This document shows, in pieces, positions 29,916-39,677 of a stretch of DNA of 50,796 bases (the stretch's first letter is position 1; the number at the start of each line of letters is the position of its first letter). The stretch spans positions 1 through 50,796 of IMG/VR virus record IMGVR_UViG_3300020205_001870; one strand, 5' to 3'. Below the pieces are notes generated by a model. It did not search any database. It worked only from the letters and a program-made list of their open reading frames with translations, and had not been told where the DNA came from. The position numbers were made by a program, and so were the translations under genes. Source of the stretch: a virus.

Positions 29916-31879
29916 TGGATATTAAAAGGATTCCCGCTCGTGAGCAGGGCAATCCAAACTATCCCCTTCCTTCCGATTACGATACTTTAACGGATGCGGG
30001 TCAAAGACAAGCACGAGTAAATGCTTGTAGACAATGGTTGTTGCCGGAAGACAATCTTGAAAAACGAGGAAACAACCTTGTTGCCTCTGTTTGGTTTTTT
30101 GACCGGTTCTATTTGTGGCCGGATGAAGAAGCCGATTTTAATCCTTTGTTTTATGACGACACTCCCCTAGAGACTCCGGACTTTCACTGGGTTCTTCTTA
30201 GGCAGTGGGCTTCTTATCGGCTTACCGCAGCTGTTGCACCACGCGGTTCAGCGAAGTCATATCTCAATTGCAAAGACATGATGCTGCGGATGATCACGCG
30301 GCCTGCTTATTCATTTGTATATGCAACTTCAACCCATCCAAATGCCCGAGAGGTTGGGGAAAGAATCAAAAGGCAATTCATTCACAACGAAAAGATTGCG
30401 AATGACTTTGGCCCGGAGTATGAAGGGGGGCGTATTGTTCCTCGGCGTGGAGAAGGATCCTTTAGTACCGAACATATGATCCTAAACAACGGGTCTTGGT
30501 TGCGATTACTTAGTGCCTCCTCAAAGCAACGTGGTGGTCGTCCCCGACGATACCGGTTGGATGATCCTGAGTACGACCCAAAGAGCTCGACACCTATGTC
30601 GGTGCTGCGGGCGTACATGTCGGAATTGCTCTTTAAAATTGTAATCCCAATGGTTACGCGCCCGGACACAGGCGTTGATTGGGTAGGTACCTTTGTCTCT
30701 AAGAGACATTACCTATGGCATGCAATGCAATTAGAGGATACCCCGGAAGGGCCTCGGGCCAAGGATCCTCGTTTCAATCGTTGGGCGCGTTTAATTATTC
30801 CTGCAGCAATTGAGGACGCTGGAGAAATGTCCTCTTGTTGGCCGGATATGTGGCCGACTACCCGAAAAGAAAGATTAACAAGGGCCGAGACTCAACCAAA
30901 GTTTAAAGAAGCTCTTTCACTAGAAGAGATTCGCGAAGCTATTGGAGCCTCTAACTTTTCTTCTGAGTACATGGCTTCTCCCGGAGACGGGACAGACGGA
31001 TTCTTTGGGGAGTTGGATGAAACAAAACATGCTTGGTGGTATGAAGAAATTGATGATCGTTTAGATCGTCCCCTTCAAACATCCACCTTTATTTGTTGGC
31101 ACGAACGAATCAAAGATAAATTTGAGGTTCGGCGTGTTTCTCTCCCTGAATTTTTGCGGGATCACTGTCGCACATTTATGACTGCTGACACATCTCATAC
31201 GTCTGGAAAGGATTCAGACTATAAGGCTTGTGCTTTGATGGCTGTCACCCCCCAAAACGATCTTTTTGTTTTGGACCTTTGGGCACATCAAGGCCCTGAA
31301 TCTGAACTTGTCAAAGCAATCTTTGAAATGGCTGACCGATGGAAATGTCCAACGGTTCATCCGGAGGCAATTCGACAAGGGGTGTCCCTGTATAACGCTC
31401 TCGCCTCTATTGTCTCAACAAGAGCCAATGACATGGCAGGGGTGGAACATCTCCCTAAAATCTCTAAGTTGAATCCGGGCATGGCGGAAAAGCAGGATAA
31501 GATTGCGGGTCTGCAATTCCGTTTTGAACATGGGAAGATTAAATTTCCTTTGTGGAGACGGGATCAATTGCCTTGGCGGCACCTCTTTGATCAAGTTGAA
31601 TCCTTTAATCCGGAAGCGCAAGACGGGGGTCTAGAGAAAGACGATTGCTTGGACATTGTGGCTATGTCCCAATTTGTATTGAGGGGGCGGCTTTCAAAAG
31701 TTCCGGGTTCCGACCACACCAAGACCCTATTTGAACGTCTTCGGGACGGAGATTTTTACGATAGTGGGCGGCATATAGGGGAGGGTTTAGATTTATCTTC
31801 CCTAAACCCTCAACAGATAAACGAGATATTGGATGCAAGAACCCCTTCAACAACACACTCCCGGCACACCAAGGTCTGA
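29915..31879 (+). CDS. terL: Terminase large subunit (packaging ATPase-nuclease), 654 aa
   Basis: Walker A is APRGSAKS at 108-115. The Walker B strand ends in LDD at about 215-217. The nuclease domain begins with TADTSHTSGKDSDYKA near 424, with further acidic positions in HPEAI and EKDDCLDI. This set identifies a large terminase that powers DNA packaging into the prohead and cuts concatemers. Its length is at the upper end for the family. TAATG coupling to the upstream gene. The C-terminus is Ser/Thr/His-rich and overlaps a small ORF. The packaging strategy (pac or cos) cannot be decided from the sequence. Confidence 0.92.
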   Translation: MDIKRIPAREQGNPNYPLPSDYDTLTDAGQRQARVNACRQWLLPEDNLEKRGNNLVASVWFFDRFYLWPDEEADFNPLFYDDTPLETPDFHWVLLRQWASYRLTAAVAPRGSAKSYLNCKDMMLRMITRPAYSFVYATSTHPNAREVGERIKRQFIHNEKIANDFGPEYEGGRIVPRRGEGSFSTEHMILNNGSWLRLLSASSKQRGGRPRRYRLDDPEYDPKSSTPMSVLRAYMSELLFKIVIPMVTRPDTGVDWVGTFVSKRHYLWHAMQLEDTPEGPRAKDPRFNRWARLIIPAAIEDAGEMSSCWPDMWPTTRKERLTRAETQPKFKEALSLEEIREAIGASNFSSEYMASPGDGTDGFFGELDETKHAWWYEEIDDRLDRPLQTSTFICWHERIKDKFEVRRVSLPEFLRDHCRTFMTADTSHTSGKDSDYKACALMAVTPQNDLFVLDLWAHQGPESELVKAIFEMADRWKCPTVHPEAIRQGVSLYNALASIVSTRANDMAGVEHLPKISKLNPGMAEKQDKIAGLQFRFEHGKIKFPLWRRDQLPWRHLFDQVESFNPEAQDGGLEKDDCLDIVAMSQFVLRGRLSKVPGSDHTKTLFERLRDGDFYDSGRHIGEGLDLSSLNPQQINEILDARTPSTTHSRHTKV

Positions 31880-31910
31880 ATCGAAGATACCCCTTTCGTT
31901 ATTTGAGGTA

Positions 31911-32318
31911 ATGTCTCGTTGGTATTTCGGAGGATCTGAACAGAAGGAACCACCTGCTTCCCGGATGGCGGACACGGTGGTCACAATTTCCGATGCTTGG
32001 ATGGGGATCCTTTGTCTTTCCTATTACGGAAATGGACCCCGCCACCCATCCACAGGATTCAGTGGGGGCATAGATGTCCCCCCTAAGGATTCTGTGGTTC
32101 AGTATGCCCAAGTAAAAGAACGTATTCGCATGATCCCCGGAGGATATGCGGCAAGGAAAGCAAACAATGGCGAGCGACCCAATCAAATTGACCAAGGATC
32201 CGCTGGCTCTAGCGCGGATTATCGACCAGCACGTGGACCGGGAGATGAATCGGTTGTCCTACCGCCGAGCGACTTGGCTAGTAGCCCTCTATTACCTAAT
32301 GGGGGCCCGCCAGTTTGA
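31911..32318 (+). CDS. Hypothetical protein overlapping the portal gene, 135 aa
   Basis: The frame is open from 31833; ATG 31911 is preferred because it lies beyond the terminase stop and has GAGG before it. The first 85 residues (DTVVTISDAWMGILCLSYYGNG, then VVQYAQVKERIRMIPGGYAA) look like a folded alpha/beta domain. The last 50, which overlap the portal start in another frame by 152 bases, are Pro/Ser/Gly-rich and disordered-looking. The gene fills an otherwise empty 287-base gap, so it is likely to be real. One CAGTGGGGG copy encodes FSGG. Confidence 0.6.
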   Translation: MSRWYFGGSEQKEPPASRMADTVVTISDAWMGILCLSYYGNGPRHPSTGFSGGIDVPPKDSVVQYAQVKERIRMIPGGYAARKANNGERPNQIDQGSAGSSADYRPARGPGDESVVLPPSDLASSPLLPNGGPPV

Positions 32319-34179
32319 TGTGTTTGACCCTGAGAGCGGTTCCGTCCGTTATTCATATTTGGATGAGCACGACCGGCTTGACTTTCAGTCTAGCGAGTTG
32401 CTGAGTGCCGTCGATAAAATTTCGGGACGCTTATCGTCCCTTGATTATCGACCCTTGGTTCAACGAGTCGGTTCTTCTTTGAGCTCTATTCGTCAAAGGT
32501 CTATCGCCCAAATTATGTTGGATCAGGTGGTTTCAGACCACCAATTGGCCCGTGTTGTGCCTCAGTTTAACCATGTGTTTTCACTTCTTGGTTCCTGTGG
32601 AATTACGGGGCACATAGTTAATCACGCCACAATCGGCATGACGGCAGATCTAGAGGTTGTACATCCGATTGAATTGTTTCCATTTCCTAGTTTGGCGCAG
32701 GATTACACCAAACAACGGGGGTTGTTGCGTCAACGAATGGTTTCGTTGGAGTATTTGAAGGAAGTTTTTGGGGCGAAGGTTACTCGCAACAAAGAACGTC
32801 TGGAGTTTTACACGATTAAACCCGGAGAGGTTTACGAACAACAGCAGGCGAACGAGTACACGTTGGGCTCAAATGTTTCTTATTCGGATACCCGAGTTGT
32901 TGGGCACAATCAAGAAGCGGAAGCTCAAGAAGTTGTTCGTGTTCGGGAACTTTGGTTAAAGGGTCCTCGGGACACGGTTTCCCGCTACGTAGTTACAAGC
33001 GGAGAATACGTAATTCACGACGAGGATCTTGAAGGCCGGGAGGTTTATTGCCCTATTGGCTTCGCTCGCTTTATGGAGAATGGAACCTTTCATGGAGCAG
33101 GGGTCTTTGATCTTTTGTTCCCATTGTGTCGCGAGGCGGAGAAACTTCAAAAGTCCTTGTTTAAAAACATTCAGGACCTTGATAAGTACGGCGTTTTGGT
33201 TTTGCCGCATGGCTCATTCAACGCCAACACAATGCTGCGAGATGTTGGGCAGGGCTTGCGAGTCTTCCCGTGGGAGCCAGACCCAATTAGTGAAGGCTTT
33301 AAACCGTTCAATATCAACCCCAATAATACAGGGGACGTTCCGGGGCGGGTTAGTGCATTTGCGGTTCAACAGATCGACCGCCTTAACCCTATCCGAGATT
33401 TGATTGCTGAAAAGGGGCGAGTTGATTCGGCAACAGGATTGCAGTTCTTGGACGAACAAGTAAATCGGGCAATGAATACCCCCACTGCTGGAGTTCAACA
33501 GGCTTGGGGCGATTGTTATAGGAGTGTCCTTGCCGGTTCTGTTCGAGAGGTTGTCTTTAGCCCTAAGACGTTTACCGTAGATCAACTTACCTTGGATCTT
33601 GCGGGCGTGGTTGTAGACCCCGAAACAATGGCCGTAAGCTTTGAGCAGAATCCCCTCCCTTCATTGGCTCAATTGTCCTTTAAAATTAAGGACATTAATC
33701 CCCGCAGTAAGGTTGCTAGAAAGCAAGAAGCTCTTCAACTGCAACAACAGTTTCAATTGGATCAGGACACCTTCATGCTGTTCGCTTTGAAGGAAGGTCT
33801 AGACTTTGCAATGTGGACTGATGAACATCAGAGCGGTTATGAATCAGTGGTTCGTAATTGCCTACTGTTGTTTGGGGACGGAAAGACTCCCGGCCAAGTT
33901 GTTTTGACTCCTCAAACTTCAAAACCAGAAATGCAAATCAGGGTTTTGAATGGGTTCATGGCAAGTCCAACTATGGCGGTCGCCTCTTCGGAGGTTCAAG
34001 ATGCCTTTATCAACTACCATAAAACGCTTATGGGATTCATGGGTCTTGTTCTCCCTAACGCCCTTCCCAATCCTGACGATATGGCTATGCTATCGAAGTT
34101 GGACCAGCAGATGGCCCAGATGCAGGGGTTGCAATCCGGTGGTGCTGGCCAACAGGCACCCCAAATGCAAGGAATGTAA
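32167..34179 (+). CDS. Portal protein, 670 aa
   Basis: A large protein directly after terminase and before scaffold and capsid, the usual place for the portal. The sequence has the helical start (IDQHVDREMNRLSYRRATWLVALYYLMG), a long beta-alpha wing, and a C-terminal segment rich in Met and Gln (QMAQMQGLQ) that fits the portal barrel. The start is placed at ATG 32167, with AAGGAAAG upstream, rather than at ATG 32146. The size suits podoviral portals. Twelve copies would form the DNA channel in the prohead. Confidence 0.8.
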   Translation: MASDPIKLTKDPLALARIIDQHVDREMNRLSYRRATWLVALYYLMGARQFDVFDPESGSVRYSYLDEHDRLDFQSSELLSAVDKISGRLSSLDYRPLVQRVGSSLSSIRQRSIAQIMLDQVVSDHQLARVVPQFNHVFSLLGSCGITGHIVNHATIGMTADLEVVHPIELFPFPSLAQDYTKQRGLLRQRMVSLEYLKEVFGAKVTRNKERLEFYTIKPGEVYEQQQANEYTLGSNVSYSDTRVVGHNQEAEAQEVVRVRELWLKGPRDTVSRYVVTSGEYVIHDEDLEGREVYCPIGFARFMENGTFHGAGVFDLLFPLCREAEKLQKSLFKNIQDLDKYGVLVLPHGSFNANTMLRDVGQGLRVFPWEPDPISEGFKPFNINPNNTGDVPGRVSAFAVQQIDRLNPIRDLIAEKGRVDSATGLQFLDEQVNRAMNTPTAGVQQAWGDCYRSVLAGSVREVVFSPKTFTVDQLTLDLAGVVVDPETMAVSFEQNPLPSLAQLSFKIKDINPRSKVARKQEALQLQQQFQLDQDTFMLFALKEGLDFAMWTDEHQSGYESVVRNCLLLFGDGKTPGQVVLTPQTSKPEMQIRVLNGFMASPTMAVASSEVQDAFINYHKTLMGFMGLVLPNALPNPDDMAMLSKLDQQMAQMQGLQSGGAGQQAPQMQGM

Positions 34180-35109
34180 ATGAGTCAACTGGATTCACAA
34201 AGCAAGATTACTTTGGAAGATGGCACTGAGGTTTCGGTTGCTGATTTGATTGCCAGCCATAAAGATTTGAAGGATGCTCTCGCGATCAACGAGAACCTTC
34301 AAAAGGATTTTGATGAGGTTGGTTATTTGTTTCGGTCCGACATGCCTATGGAACGAAGGCAAGAGGCTATTCGTAGCGTTCTTTCTAATTTGGGTTACGA
34401 CGATTCCCAAATTCAACAATACGTACAAGCCACACAGGCTTCATCTGCGGAACCCGAAGCCGTGGACGACGAGGTTGCGGAAGTAGATTCCCCCGACCTT
34501 GAAGAAGATTCGGAAGAGAATTCAGAGGACCCCTATTTCAGTGGGGGTTCACGAGAGGACATCATGAGCGAAGAACGAGCAAATCTACTTCAAAAAGAAC
34601 TTGAAACCCAGCGGGCTGAACTTCACAGGATGCGGGTTCGGGAACTGCGGGATAACCTGAATACAAACTTGGATCGGGTATTGAAAAGTAATCCCGATTT
34701 TCAGAAACTAATAGAGAGCACTCGTGCAACTCGCGGCGAGGAAGGTGTGGGGCAGGCTATGCAGACCTTGCGTTCCCAATTGGAACAACGGGCTTTGGAG
34801 CGCATGCAGTCACGCCGTGCTGCCGCAGGAACTTTTGAGGACGCTTGGATGTCTGAAGAAGTCGATAAGGCGGCAGAGCCTGTTTTGGGAACATTTCGGT
34901 CAGTAATCGGAGATATTGACCGGCTCGGTCGATCTTCGGAAACAGTCACCGGATTTGATGCGCAAGAAATTTTGCGTAGTAAGCCAGTACCTGAACCTGA
35001 GTGGAAATCTGGAGCCACCATCTCGGACCTTGAGTCCCAGATTAAGAGCTTTACAAGTGATTCTCTCCGGCGGGCAATGGCCTCGTCTTCTGGTGAATCT
35101 TCCATTTAA
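34180..35109 (+). CDS. Capsid scaffold-like protein, 309 aa
   Basis: An acidic N-terminal half (many Asp/Glu, for example EAVDDEVAEVDSPDLEEDSE) is followed by a long charged coiled-coil-like middle (ERANLLQKELETQRAELHRM) and a basic C-terminus. This is the typical layout of podoviral scaffolds that template prohead assembly and bind the capsid protein with a basic tail. It is placed between portal and major capsid genes, one codon after the portal stop. Confidence 0.75.
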   Translation: MSQLDSQSKITLEDGTEVSVADLIASHKDLKDALAINENLQKDFDEVGYLFRSDMPMERRQEAIRSVLSNLGYDDSQIQQYVQATQASSAEPEAVDDEVAEVDSPDLEEDSEENSEDPYFSGGSREDIMSEERANLLQKELETQRAELHRMRVRELRDNLNTNLDRVLKSNPDFQKLIESTRATRGEEGVGQAMQTLRSQLEQRALERMQSRRAAAGTFEDAWMSEEVDKAAEPVLGTFRSVIGDIDRLGRSSETVTGFDAQEILRSKPVPEPEWKSGATISDLESQIKSFTSDSLRRAMASSSGESSI

Positions 35110-35126
35110 AATAAAGGTAAGCAACT

Positions 35127-36857
35127 ATGCCATTTGCAACTACGGGATCAATTTTTGATCGCCAATCTCCCCGCATTCAAGAAGTTTTGAACAAGTCAAT
35201 GAAGGTTTTTTTGGCGGGCCTTGATCCTGTCTGGCGTGACGCAGTTGTTACGAGTCAGGGAATTGGGGCTTCAAGCGACCTTGGCCGAGATCTTAAAATC
35301 ACAAAGCTCTTTATGGGTAGCCTCACAGGCGTGATTGAAAACGGACGCGGCTTTAACGATCAGGATCTCTATGGTGATGCAACGGAAGCTCAAGGAGCTT
35401 CGATGCACCTCCAGTCTACTTCACAGGCGTACCCGAGCCCACTTGAGGGTCCGAACGCCACGGCGTATCGTTTGGCTATTCCAATGCGTTCGCTTGTTAC
35501 AAACTTGATGATCACCCTTGGTGAGAAGCAAGCTGACGCAACTCCTGCTCTTATTGATCAGGTGATTGCACCCAAGTTGACTGCGTTTGCGCGTAATATG
35601 GCCCTTACGCTCTGCAACTACTGGTACCTCTCCCAGAACGAGTCGTACAAGCTCTGCACGGCCACGAACTTCTCGACTTCGGTGGCCGCGGGTACGAACG
35701 CCTTCCGGTTCTCGTTTGAGCCAACTAACTTTGCGGTACATCGGTTTAGTCGTGGCCAACGCATCGACTTCCTTTGGAACGCAACCTACAACTCGGGCAA
35801 CCAGACCGGCGTTCGCGCAAACGATTCGAGCATTCAGTCGTCGGCTGCTACCACCGGAACCCTGAGCCACATTTTGGCCACCCGCGCGACCCGTCTGCAG
35901 GTCCTCATTGAGAGCGTCGATCCGTTGAGCAATAAGGTCACCTGCATTGCGGGCGGAGCTCCGGCTACCCCCGGAAGCGGTGTCAACCCGACCGCGTGGC
36001 AGAAGCACACGGGTGCCCCGGGGTCTGTCACTACGGGCACCGTGGCCACGATGAACACGATGAACGGCTTTGTGGACGTGGTTTACGCCAACAGCCATTT
36101 GTTGAACAACCAAGGTCAAACTAGCTTTACGGGTATTGCAGGTATTAATTCTTGGCTCAAGAATGGTACTGAGACGGGCGCAACCCGTCCGACCGCGCTT
36201 CTTGGTGGGGAGTCAGATTCTACTGACTTCATCGACGTGGTTGAGCGTCCGGAGTTTAAGAGCTTTAAGTATGACGTTAATGGGGTGTTGACGGAATACA
36301 ATTTGAAGCGTTATCTTCAGCGCGTCCATTCGGCCTTTGAGCCACTTGGAAACACCATTGATACGCTTATCGCGTCTGAAGGTGTGTGGAGTGCTTACGA
36401 AGCGCAGAAGATTGGCCAGTATCGTATTGACCGCACAAATCGTGTTGCGTCAATTACGAACGAGGGTCAACAGGAAGGGTTTAGCTTTAACTTTGAGGGT
36501 CATACTTATAAGGGCCATACCTCGCGGTTTGTCGAGGCAGGGACCATGTACGGTATTAAGCTCGGAGGAAAGAACTGGAAGAAGTACGTTCCTCCAAGCC
36601 CCGCAGGTATGTCGAAGATGAGTCAAGCGGACGCATATGTTCCGTTTGAATTTGTGGCAAGTGCTCTTACAGGCACGTCTACAAATCAACTTCCGATCTA
36701 TCAGACTGCGTCGGGCGGAGGCCCCAGCCTAGTTACTCAGGGAAGCCAGATGCCGGGACGTATCCGCATGCAGCTGGTTCCAGATCAGGTTAACGGCATG
36801 AAGCTTGTGAACATTGCCGAGGATCGAATCTATATGGGTTCTAACCCCATTCTGTGA
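35127..36857 (+). CDS. Major capsid protein, 576 aa
   Basis: It follows the scaffold gene and is followed by a terminator. The sequence is Thr/Ala/Gly/Asn-rich, with an extended N-arm, an AVVTSQGIGASS-type start and a long middle section, consistent with a large HK97-fold capsid protein with an inserted domain. Third codon positions are noticeably more G/C-ending between about 35580 and 36060 than in neighbours, as expected for a highly expressed gene. No protease was recognised, so scaffold removal is probably without cleavage. Confidence 0.85.
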   Translation: MPFATTGSIFDRQSPRIQEVLNKSMKVFLAGLDPVWRDAVVTSQGIGASSDLGRDLKITKLFMGSLTGVIENGRGFNDQDLYGDATEAQGASMHLQSTSQAYPSPLEGPNATAYRLAIPMRSLVTNLMITLGEKQADATPALIDQVIAPKLTAFARNMALTLCNYWYLSQNESYKLCTATNFSTSVAAGTNAFRFSFEPTNFAVHRFSRGQRIDFLWNATYNSGNQTGVRANDSSIQSSAATTGTLSHILATRATRLQVLIESVDPLSNKVTCIAGGAPATPGSGVNPTAWQKHTGAPGSVTTGTVATMNTMNGFVDVVYANSHLLNNQGQTSFTGIAGINSWLKNGTETGATRPTALLGGESDSTDFIDVVERPEFKSFKYDVNGVLTEYNLKRYLQRVHSAFEPLGNTIDTLIASEGVWSAYEAQKIGQYRIDRTNRVASITNEGQQEGFSFNFEGHTYKGHTSRFVEAGTMYGIKLGGKNWKKYVPPSPAGMSKMSQADAYVPFEFVASALTGTSTNQLPIYQTASGGGPSLVTQGSQMPGRIRMQLVPDQVNGMKLVNIAEDRIYMGSNPIL

Positions 36858-36883
36858 TCTGAGTTCTTAAAGACTGATACAAT

Positions 36884-36918
36884 GGGGCCACCTCGTAAAT
36901 GGGGTGGCCCCTATTCTT
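36884..36918 (+). terminator. Rho-independent terminator after the capsid gene
   Basis: A 9-bp perfect stem (36884-36892 with 36903-36911) with a ten-base loop, followed by TATTCTTT. It sits 27 bases after the capsid stop. It probably caps an abundant head-gene message while allowing some read-through to the tail genes. Confidence 0.8.
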
Positions 36919-36927
36919 TGGAAGAAC

Positions 36928-37479
36928 ATGACTCAATCAGACGACGAAATTACAATTGCCCTGATGATGGGGACAGAGATGACCCCCGAGAAGTATGAAC
37001 TTGTTTCGGATTGTCCTTGGATTGAAAGTTTGAGGCGCAAAACAGGTTTAAAGGATTTGTTTATCCATCGCCATCGAAAAACAGGAAAGTTTGGGTTGGC
37101 GCAATGGAGTGTCAAACCTAAAGTTTTTGGGCAGGGAGTTGCTGCCGCCACAGAGATCTGTCTTTTTTCTGCCCCTCCCGGTCAAAATCCTGCCGACCTT
37201 CCGGATATGGAATGGCTGTTATGGCGGTGTCAACCCGCCCATATTGTTACAGAAGAGGGTAAACAAAAAAGAATGCACGCCCTGAGCGAAAAGCATTTGG
37301 CCTTAGTTGAGCGAAAAAATATGCTCGACGAGATGGAGAAGGTGTTACGAAAAAAGAAATTGAATGAGGCGGCTGAAAATCTGAGTCTTGAAGATGTACC
37401 TGATGATGGCCCTGAGCTGGATGAAATGCGTGAACTATTGCACTGGGCCGTAAATCAAAAGACCATTTCTATAGGGTAA
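36928..37479 (+). CDS. Hypothetical protein, 183 aa
   Basis: ATG 36928 is used as start, after GGAAG; the frame is open to GTG 36904 within the terminator. The first half is alpha/beta with aromatic residues, the second a charged helical tail (KRMHALSEKHLALVERKNMLDEMEK) with an acidic end. Position between capsid and adaptor suggests a head-completion or assembly role. No motif recognised. Confidence 0.6.
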   Translation: MTQSDDEITIALMMGTEMTPEKYELVSDCPWIESLRRKTGLKDLFIHRHRKTGKFGLAQWSVKPKVFGQGVAAATEICLFSAPPGQNPADLPDMEWLLWRCQPAHIVTEEGKQKRMHALSEKHLALVERKNMLDEMEKVLRKKKLNEAAENLSLEDVPDDGPELDEMRELLHWAVNQKTISIG

Positions 37480-37481
37480 CT

Positions 37482-38540
37482 ATGCACTCTTCCGGATCTA
37501 TCATTAAGACGTATTGCGAAAAGGTCCGTCACTACTTGGATGATCCTGATTTGGATGCTAAGTACGACGATAATTATTTGGTTCGTTTCTTCTTGTCGAG
37601 CGCAATGACGGACATCATTTCAAGGGTGTCCCAAATGTCTGATGCGCAAGTTCTTTCTGCGATCAGCATCAATGTTGTAGCTGGGACCAACAGTTACAAA
37701 CTGCCCCCGGCTGTAGCGCAAGTCATGCGTATTGGCACGGTAGATTCTTCGACGGGTCTATTTATTGAAGACCTAAAACCGAGGGGCCATTTTAATCCCT
37801 TTGGTTCAAATTGGTCTATTCAAGGGAACACCATTGTCTTTCAACCTGCGATCCAAGAAACTAAAACCTACACGCTGGTTTTTATTCCTAGTGGGGACGT
37901 TGTTTGCCATTACGTTTCTACTGCCACGGGGTCATTGAATTCCAATGAGACGTTCACTATGCCTACAACCGTGACCATTGGGTCATTGGATAAAAGGCCG
38001 AACGCTTATACCGGTTCTTATCTTCGAGTGTTTGGGCCATCTATTACAGACGAAGTTCTTGTAACGGACCATGATGCAGCCCTACGAATTCTAACCCCCT
38101 CAACGCTTTTTCAGAATTCTGCAGGAACATACTCTTATGAGGTTGTTCCGTTTCTGATGGAGCCAATGATCGACGCTATTTCAATTAGCGCGGCTATGCG
38201 AGCGGGTGTAGGGCGTAAGATTTCTCAAGCGCACATGCAGGCTTTGACATTGGCTTATAAACAAGCCATTAAAACTGCGCATGACACGCTTGGAAATATG
38301 AACGGACGCATAGGAAAGCGATTTGATGATAACACCATTGACGCGCCTCCGTTTTTTATAGGCTCTTCTACTGGCGGGGGAGCAGGATCTAATGCAGGTG
38401 GCACAGGGGCTTGTGATTGCAATGACGTTGCGAGCGAAACGCTTCAACAACAAATCATTTTGACCCTAGATCAAATTCAGGTGGATATAAATTTGCTCCA
38501 GACTGAAGGGGTAAACGGGGAGTATTGGGGTGCACCTTAA
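37482..38540 (+). CDS. Head-tail adaptor-like (tail tubular A-like) protein, 352 aa
   Basis: The N-terminal segment (DDNYLVRFFLSSAMTDIISRV) and the C-terminal helical repeat (MEPMIDAISISAAMRAGV, then ALTLAYKQAIKTAHD) resemble the helical bundle of podoviral adaptor proteins such as T7 gp11 and P22 gp4. The middle is beta-rich. It would dock below the portal ring. A Gly/Ser linker with a CDCND motif lies near the C-terminus. It starts two bases after the previous stop. The family assignment is by overall pattern. Confidence 0.55.
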   Translation: MHSSGSIIKTYCEKVRHYLDDPDLDAKYDDNYLVRFFLSSAMTDIISRVSQMSDAQVLSAISINVVAGTNSYKLPPAVAQVMRIGTVDSSTGLFIEDLKPRGHFNPFGSNWSIQGNTIVFQPAIQETKTYTLVFIPSGDVVCHYVSTATGSLNSNETFTMPTTVTIGSLDKRPNAYTGSYLRVFGPSITDEVLVTDHDAALRILTPSTLFQNSAGTYSYEVVPFLMEPMIDAISISAAMRAGVGRKISQAHMQALTLAYKQAIKTAHDTLGNMNGRIGKRFDDNTIDAPPFFIGSSTGGGAGSNAGGTGACDCNDVASETLQQQIILTLDQIQVDINLLQTEGVNGEYWGAP

Positions 38541-38555
38541 GAAGAGGACAAAATA

Positions 38556-39677
38556 ATGGCGGGCATTGGTTACCCCTACGTTTCTGCAGTTCAAGATCTT
38601 TGGTTGTATGAACCAAGAACTGTGACGTGGAATAGTGGTTCAAATAGCGGGGTGTTTGAATACCCTGTTGCTTGGAATCCCGGATCTCCTCTTTATGGAT
38701 ATCGCGCATCCCTTCAGGGTATTTCTCTTCGCTGGAGAATTGCAACCGCCTCTGCAGCTACGTATTTAGCACCTGCTTTGTATGCGGCTTATGCGGCGAT
38801 TAATAACCCCGCAACGCCCGCTAATAAATGGGCGTTTTTCAATTGTTATCCGATGCCTCTTTATGCGGTGTCTAAAAAGTTTTGTTGGACCTGCGCTCAT
38901 TGCTTTGCTGCTTCGGGAGAAAGAAACCCCACTAGAACTTTTAGAGAAAGTGTGTTCGGCCCTGAAACTTTAAACGATAAGTTGATGGTTTCAAAGTGGA
39001 TGAACAAAGACAATCAGATCACAGACACAGTGCAGACAGATCAAATGTTGCCTCCATTTAACGTGGACACACCTCAAAATTTTAGAAGTGGCTTTGATCT
39101 TTCACTTACGGAACTGCACAACCCCCTGTCCTTTAATCCCTTAACGGTTGTGGATGTTCGTTCGTTGCGTCCGGGTTCGACAATGTGGTATATCGACTCG
39201 GCAATGAAAATTATTCGTTTCCGTATGGACGGAGCGGGAGTAAAAAGGAGAACGGTGTCAAGTTCACCATACTCCTTTGACCGGGTAAAGGCTACGGCTA
39301 TGTTGCCTGATGGATCTGCGGTCGCATCCGCTTATGCTTATCAGCATGATTCGGGCTCTGTTTTTCTTGCAGAGATTCAACCGCCCTCAAGTCCTACGGC
39401 GGGAGATGGAGTTTTGGGCTTGGTTCCTTGGCACCAATTTACGGGGGGTCAATTAGGAGAGACAACGGACCATGAAAACTATGGGGAATTTACAGCCTAT
39501 GGTTATCAAGGTTCTTCCCCTGTTTATTCAAACGTGCGCAATTATATGAGTGCCCGGTTTTTTCCCATGACTCCGGCTCAAAAAGCAAAGAGGCAACATT
39601 CGGATCTTTTGCTCGTCAGCACATTAGACCGCTTGGTTGAAAAAGTAAATTCTATCACTGTGGATCTTACCCCATGA
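38556..39677 (+). CDS. Hypothetical virion protein with CxxCxxC motif, 373 aa
   Basis: The start at ATG 38556 follows GAGG. The protein is Tyr/Ala/Pro/Asn-rich with many beta-like stretches. A KKFCWTCAHCFAASGER segment near residues 107-123 gives a CxxCxxC motif, unusual for a virion protein and possibly metal-binding. The C-terminus is a basic helix (AQKAKRQHSDLLLVSTLDRLVEK). It overlaps the next gene by four bases (ATGA). No family recognised. Confidence 0.6.
   Translation: MAGIGYPYVSAVQDLWLYEPRTVTWNSGSNSGVFEYPVAWNPGSPLYGYRASLQGISLRWRIATASAATYLAPALYAAYAAINNPATPANKWAFFNCYPMPLYAVSKKFCWTCAHCFAASGERNPTRTFRESVFGPETLNDKLMVSKWMNKDNQITDTVQTDQMLPPFNVDTPQNFRSGFDLSLTELHNPLSFNPLTVVDVRSLRPGSTMWYIDSAMKIIRFRMDGAGVKRRTVSSSPYSFDRVKATAMLPDGSAVASAYAYQHDSGSVFLAEIQPPSSPTAGDGVLGLVPWHQFTGGQLGETTDHENYGEFTAYGYQGSSPVYSNVRNYMSARFFPMTPAQKAKRQHSDLLLVSTLDRLVEKVNSITVDLTP

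Noticed and set aside
35421-36119. Long minus-strand frame within the capsid gene
   Set aside because: Explained by the G/C-ending codons of the highly expressed capsid gene; Arg/Val/Gly-rich shadow without a ribosome site.
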